A DNA stretch of 7,962 nucleotides, from the NCBI GenBank assembly GCA_905236895.1, contig CAJOQI010000011.1:1-7962 (forward strand), read 5' to 3'. The stretch comes from an uncultured Peptostreptococcaceae bacterium. GTDB taxonomy: Bacteria > Bacillota > Clostridia > Peptostreptococcales > Anaerovoracaceae. Of the stretch, positions 4,783 to 7,962 are shown one piece after another. Under the pieces are notes generated by a model. That model saw only the letters and a program-made list of their open reading frames with translations, was not told the origin of the DNA and made no database searches. Positions within the stretch are counted from its first letter, which is position 1, and the number at the start of each line of letters is the position of its first letter. The position numbers and the translations under genes were made by a program.

Positions 4783-7700
4783 ATGTTTTTGAAGCATGAA
4801 AAGAGCAGAAGACTACTCCAGAAAGCTCTAGCGCTGCTGCTGGCATTCCTGATTGTATTTACAGGAATCAATTTCGGTGGCATGACTATCGGCGGTCCAG
4901 CTAAGGCGTATGCTGCTGGCGCTATTCCATGGAGCGACCTGAGCACTAATTCCGGTGACGGAACCAAGATTGTTTGGGACGGTCAGATTGATGCAGGAAA
5001 TACCACAACGGGTGCGGGAAAGCCAACAAGATATGCGGATATTTCCGGATCTGGAATAACTGTCATCATGCCTGAGATGGGTGGTGAAGTTGGCCAGCCA
5101 GAAAGATATTTAGATGCAGATGGCAAGTGCAATATGGAGCTTAAGGGATGGCTCCTCGTTCCGAATGAGTCAAAATATAAAAATGGCGATGGTACATATC
5201 ATAGCTTAAGACCAGAGGACATTAGATACTATGAACCGGGCGAAGAGGTTACTATAGATGAGAGCTTCATCGACTCTTCCGGTGAAGTTCGCTTTTTGGC
5301 AGATTGGAGACCTACGAGCTACGATTTTGGTAGTTCCGATCATGTTGGTGACGGCGCACCTCTTGGTGGACTTAGGGATGACATTGTAAAGACAGATTCT
5401 ATACGTATCAATTTGTATGACGTTAACGGCTCCATTTACAATGTACTGCATTCATGGATGGGACGTCAACAGAACTTTAACGATGCAGAATCCGGCCCGC
5501 TCTTCATAGATGAAAACATTGAAGGAGCAGTACACGGAAAAACCCCAACCCGGCCGGTGACTAATTACATAGTATCTGGTGCTGACGGATATAAAGCTGT
5601 CGTTAACGCATGGAACGCGGGTAGAATCGGTGAGCACAAAGAAGGGGCCTCACAAGGCCTATGGGATCACGTAGACTTCACACAGATCTTTAATGATAAC
5701 ACACTAGGTGTAACCCATGTTGGTAATGCTAGTAATGGACAAATGTATTGGATAGGTACAAAAGCGGATGGCGATTATGAAGGCTACTATCTATTTGATA
5801 GTAGAAAATCTGCAGCAGCCTACAATCAATCAGAGCAAAGATTCTACATATATAACAGGCCACAGCCAATAAATACATCAAACGGATTGGCTGTGTTGCC
5901 GCTTAATGCTCCGAAAGACTCCGCGTATTCATACAGTGATGGTAGTATCAATTATCACTTCGGAATGCTCACAGAGATAGATTTCTTCCTTACCGGCAAG
6001 GTGCCAGACACGATACCAAAAGAAGGTGAGGCCAAAGTTAACCAAATTGAAATTAACGGCCAGAAGAAGGATATGATTTTCTACTTCTCCGGAGACGATG
6101 ACGTATTTGTTTTCGTAGACGGAAAACTTGCTCTTGATATTGGTGGTATCCACGACGCGACTGAGGGTACTATCAATTTTGCTACAGGTGTAGTTTGGAC
6201 AAAGAGAGTTTCCGGAAGAAACCAAGGAACAGAAGAAATTACTAATAATGCATCTATCGCAGGTCTAGATGCGGGCAACCACAGACTTACTATTTACTAC
6301 ATGGAACGTGGTGGAGCAGAGTCCAACAATAAAACTGCATTCCTTTTAACTATACCTGCAACAATTAAGGTCAAGAAGATTGAAACGCAGACAGGAGAGC
6401 CGGTTGTATACCCGGGCACACAATTTCTTCTTCAGAAGAAAGATGGTGAGTACTATCACTTGCAAAACAAGGCCGGCGACTACTATCTCAAACAGGATAA
6501 ATATGGCCTTTGGCTACAGGCAAAAGACAATGCCGGAAACCTCCTTTATGAAGAGGATGGCAAACCTAAACTTGTTTTAGATTCTGAATCAGCAGATCCG
6601 CTTAGTGTACCGAGTGTTAGCTACAGGGACAGCAAGGCGGATGCATGCATATTCGAAGCCAATGATGAAGGCGCAGTCGAAATGAGATATGTAGTCGATG
6701 GTGATTACGTACTTACAGAAATAGGAGCTCCCGAATACTATGAAGGACTGCCCGGATCAATTGGGTTCAAAGTAGAGAATGCAAAGATTATTGATAGCAG
6801 TCTGGCATTCTATGAAGATAATGAATATGAGTCAGGAGATAAGCCTTACACCTATAATCCAGACTGGTCTCAGGAAATCGACGTTAACGGCGAAGAAGTT
6901 ACACTTAAGGTTGGTAATGAACGTAAGACTCATCCGATCATTTTAACTAAGAATTTCGACGATAAAAGAATTCCAAAAGGTGTTACATTTAGTTTCTATG
7001 AAATAAAAGCACCTACAATTGCAGACAAGAAAATCGCTAAAGACGAGAATTATGATCCTACATACGAAGAAAAAATAACAATTGATAAAGATAGTATCAA
7101 TAAGGATGAAATTCCTGAAAATGCAAGACTTGTATATGAAGGAACAACTAATAAATATGGTGAATTAGCTGATATCAAATGGTATCCACTTGGCAAGGAA
7201 GAAACACCTGAAGAGATGGTGAAACCTGGCGAAGGCGAACTTGCAATCGAAGCCCCAGAGCTTAAAGAAGGTTCAGTATATTACATCACTGAGGGAGAAT
7301 TTGTTGGTGATGGTAATTACTACTCAATGGGAGCACCAGTAGTAGTACTTGTAACAGATAAAGGAATCGAACTTGTATCAGATACTACAAGCGATAAGTT
7401 TGTCTTTGAGAAAAAGGATACGGTTAACTTCACCGCTGCAAAAGATAATAATCCTGCCAAACTTGAAGTAACAAACGTACCTATTACTATTGAAGAACCA
7501 GAGAAGTTCGTAGATAACGAAAAGGCAGGAACACCTTTCAAGGAGTTGACAGAGGACGATAAGGCAGAGCTTGTTGAAAATGGAGTAATCACAAAGGATG
7601 AAGAAGGCTACAAGAAGGACGGAGAACTTGTAGGTGATGACGAAGTGCTTATCCCTGCTCTTGCTCTTGAAGGAAGGGACAAAGTCTTCACATACACAAT

Positions 7701-7962
7701 CACTCAGAAGATTCCTGCAAAGGCAACCAAGGTTGTTATCACAGACGTATTAAAGTCAGAACTTGAAATCGTTGGTGAACCAACGATAGATTCTGACGAA
7801 TTTACAGTAAGCGTATATGAGAATACTGTAACAGCTACTACAGGCGATGAGGATAAAGACTTAACTGCTCTGGTAGACAAGGTAGTAACCCTTACCATCG
7901 TTGCTAAGATTAGAGACGGTGTGACGGATGCCGAACTCATCGAAAAGTATGACTCCACATCT
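4783..7962 (+). CDS. Large secreted surface protein: fibro-slime domain, SpaA/CnaB-type domains and isopeptide-forming fimbrial domain (3'-truncated)
   Basis: The frame is open for 1060 codons to the right edge with no stop. Residues 1-45 form a long signal peptide: basic KHEKSRR, a hydrophobic LALLLAFLIVF core and an AKAYAA cleavage region. Residues about 118-176 (GW...YYEPG...FLADW) resemble a small InlB-like beta repeat. About 207-525 form a fibro-slime domain, with core GDDDVFVFVDG (437-447), LDIGGIH and closing TAFLLTIPA. Two SpaA/CnaB-like domains follow. Their putative Lys-Glu-Asn isopeptide triads are K532/E646 (in YVLTEIGAPEYY)/N712 and K723/E837/N898. From about 907 an isopeptide-forming fimbrial D2-like domain begins, with VFTYTITQKIPAKATKVVITDVL. 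The protein is probably exported and anchored by a C-terminal sorting signal outside the window. It is likely an adhesin or pilin-like stalk; ligand unknown. No sortase gene is visible. Domain calls rest on motif recognition, and the triads are inferred from family pattern. Confidence 0.93.
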   Translation, partial: MFLKHEKSRRLLQKALALLLAFLIVFTGINFGGMTIGGPAKAYAAGAIPWSDLSTNSGDGTKIVWDGQIDAGNTTTGAGKPTRYADISGSGITVIMPEMGGEVGQPERYLDADGKCNMELKGWLLVPNESKYKNGDGTYHSLRPEDIRYYEPGEEVTIDESFIDSSGEVRFLADWRPTSYDFGSSDHVGDGAPLGGLRDDIVKTDSIRINLYDVNGSIYNVLHSWMGRQQNFNDAESGPLFIDENIEGAVHGKTPTRPVTNYIVSGADGYKAVVNAWNAGRIGEHKEGASQGLWDHVDFTQIFNDNTLGVTHVGNASNGQMYWIGTKADGDYEGYYLFDSRKSAAAYNQSEQRFYIYNRPQPINTSNGLAVLPLNAPKDSAYSYSDGSINYHFGMLTEIDFFLTGKVPDTIPKEGEAKVNQIEINGQKKDMIFYFSGDDDVFVFVDGKLALDIGGIHDATEGTINFATGVVWTKRVSGRNQGTEEITNNASIAGLDAGNHRLTIYYMERGGAESNNKTAFLLTIPATIKVKKIETQTGEPVVYPGTQFLLQKKDGEYYHLQNKAGDYYLKQDKYGLWLQAKDNAGNLLYEEDGKPKLVLDSESADPLSVPSVSYRDSKADACIFEANDEGAVEMRYVVDGDYVLTEIGAPEYYEGLPGSIGFKVENAKIIDSSLAFYEDNEYESGDKPYTYNPDWSQEIDVNGEEVTLKVGNERKTHPIILTKNFDDKRIPKGVTFSFYEIKAPTIADKKIAKDENYDPTYEEKITIDKDSINKDEIPENARLVYEGTTNKYGELADIKWYPLGKEETPEEMVKPGEGELAIEAPELKEGSVYYITEGEFVGDGNYYSMGAPVVVLVTDKGIELVSDTTSDKFVFEKKDTVNFTAAKDNNPAKLEVTNVPITIEEPEKFVDNEKAGTPFKELTEDDKAELVENGVITKDEEGYKKDGELVGDDEVLIPALALEGRDKVFTYTITQKIPAKATKVVITDVLKSELEIVGEPTIDSDEFTVSVYENTVTATTGDEDKDLTALVDKVVTLTIVAKIRDGVTDAELIEKYDSTS

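Noticed and set aside
5206..7958. Several minus-strand open frames of 60-98 codons inside the adhesin gene
   Set aside because: They are antisense to a continuous coding frame with recognisable domains, and their Ser/Thr/Val-rich translations are typical reverse-strand shadows.

Overview
The window looks like chromosome from a Gram-positive anaerobe of the class Clostridia. The supporting signs are strong AGGAGG-type ribosome binding sites, A/T-rich intergenic DNA, an EpsC-type serine acetyltransferase, an EF-G-like paralogue, and a very large secreted protein combining a fibro-slime domain with pilin-type isopeptide domains. The last architecture is familiar from gut and oral Clostridia. Family or genus cannot be fixed from the sequence; an Anaerovoracaceae- or Lachnospiraceae-like host is only a guess.

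Layout. (1) Positions 1-671, + strand: the 3' two thirds of a P1-family (DmpA-type) self-processing aminopeptidase, cut by the left edge. (2) 688-740: a hairpin terminator that works in both orientations, with a 13-bp tandem repeat in its loop. (3) 2373-774, - strand: a two-gene operon, a serine O-acetyltransferase followed by a class I glutamine amidotransferase-like gamma-glutamyl hydrolase, overlapping by 8 bp. (4) 2374-2554: divergent intergenic region with a good promoter for the + strand. (5) 2555-4513, + strand: a single-gene unit for a divergent EF-G paralogue with its own promoter and a strong terminator at 4545-4571. (6) 4572-4782: a leader/regulatory region with a double TAGTACTA palindrome, a candidate promoter and a stem-loop. 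(7) 4783 to the right edge, + strand: the first 1060 codons of a large secreted adhesin/pilin-like protein that continues beyond the window.

How they fit together. Only the acetyltransferase and the gamma-glutamyl hydrolase are evidently linked, by overlap and translational coupling. They suggest cysteine synthesis coupled to turnover of a gamma-glutamyl compound. The peptidase, the EF-G paralogue and the adhesin look like independent transcription units.

The most interesting points are: the EF-G paralogue lacks both the catalytic His of the G3 motif and the P-loop Asp of canonical translational GTPases; the acetyltransferase and hydrolase are tightly coupled; the adhesin has a composite architecture and a structured upstream region. 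I found no CRISPR array, tRNA, rRNA, transposase or phage gene.
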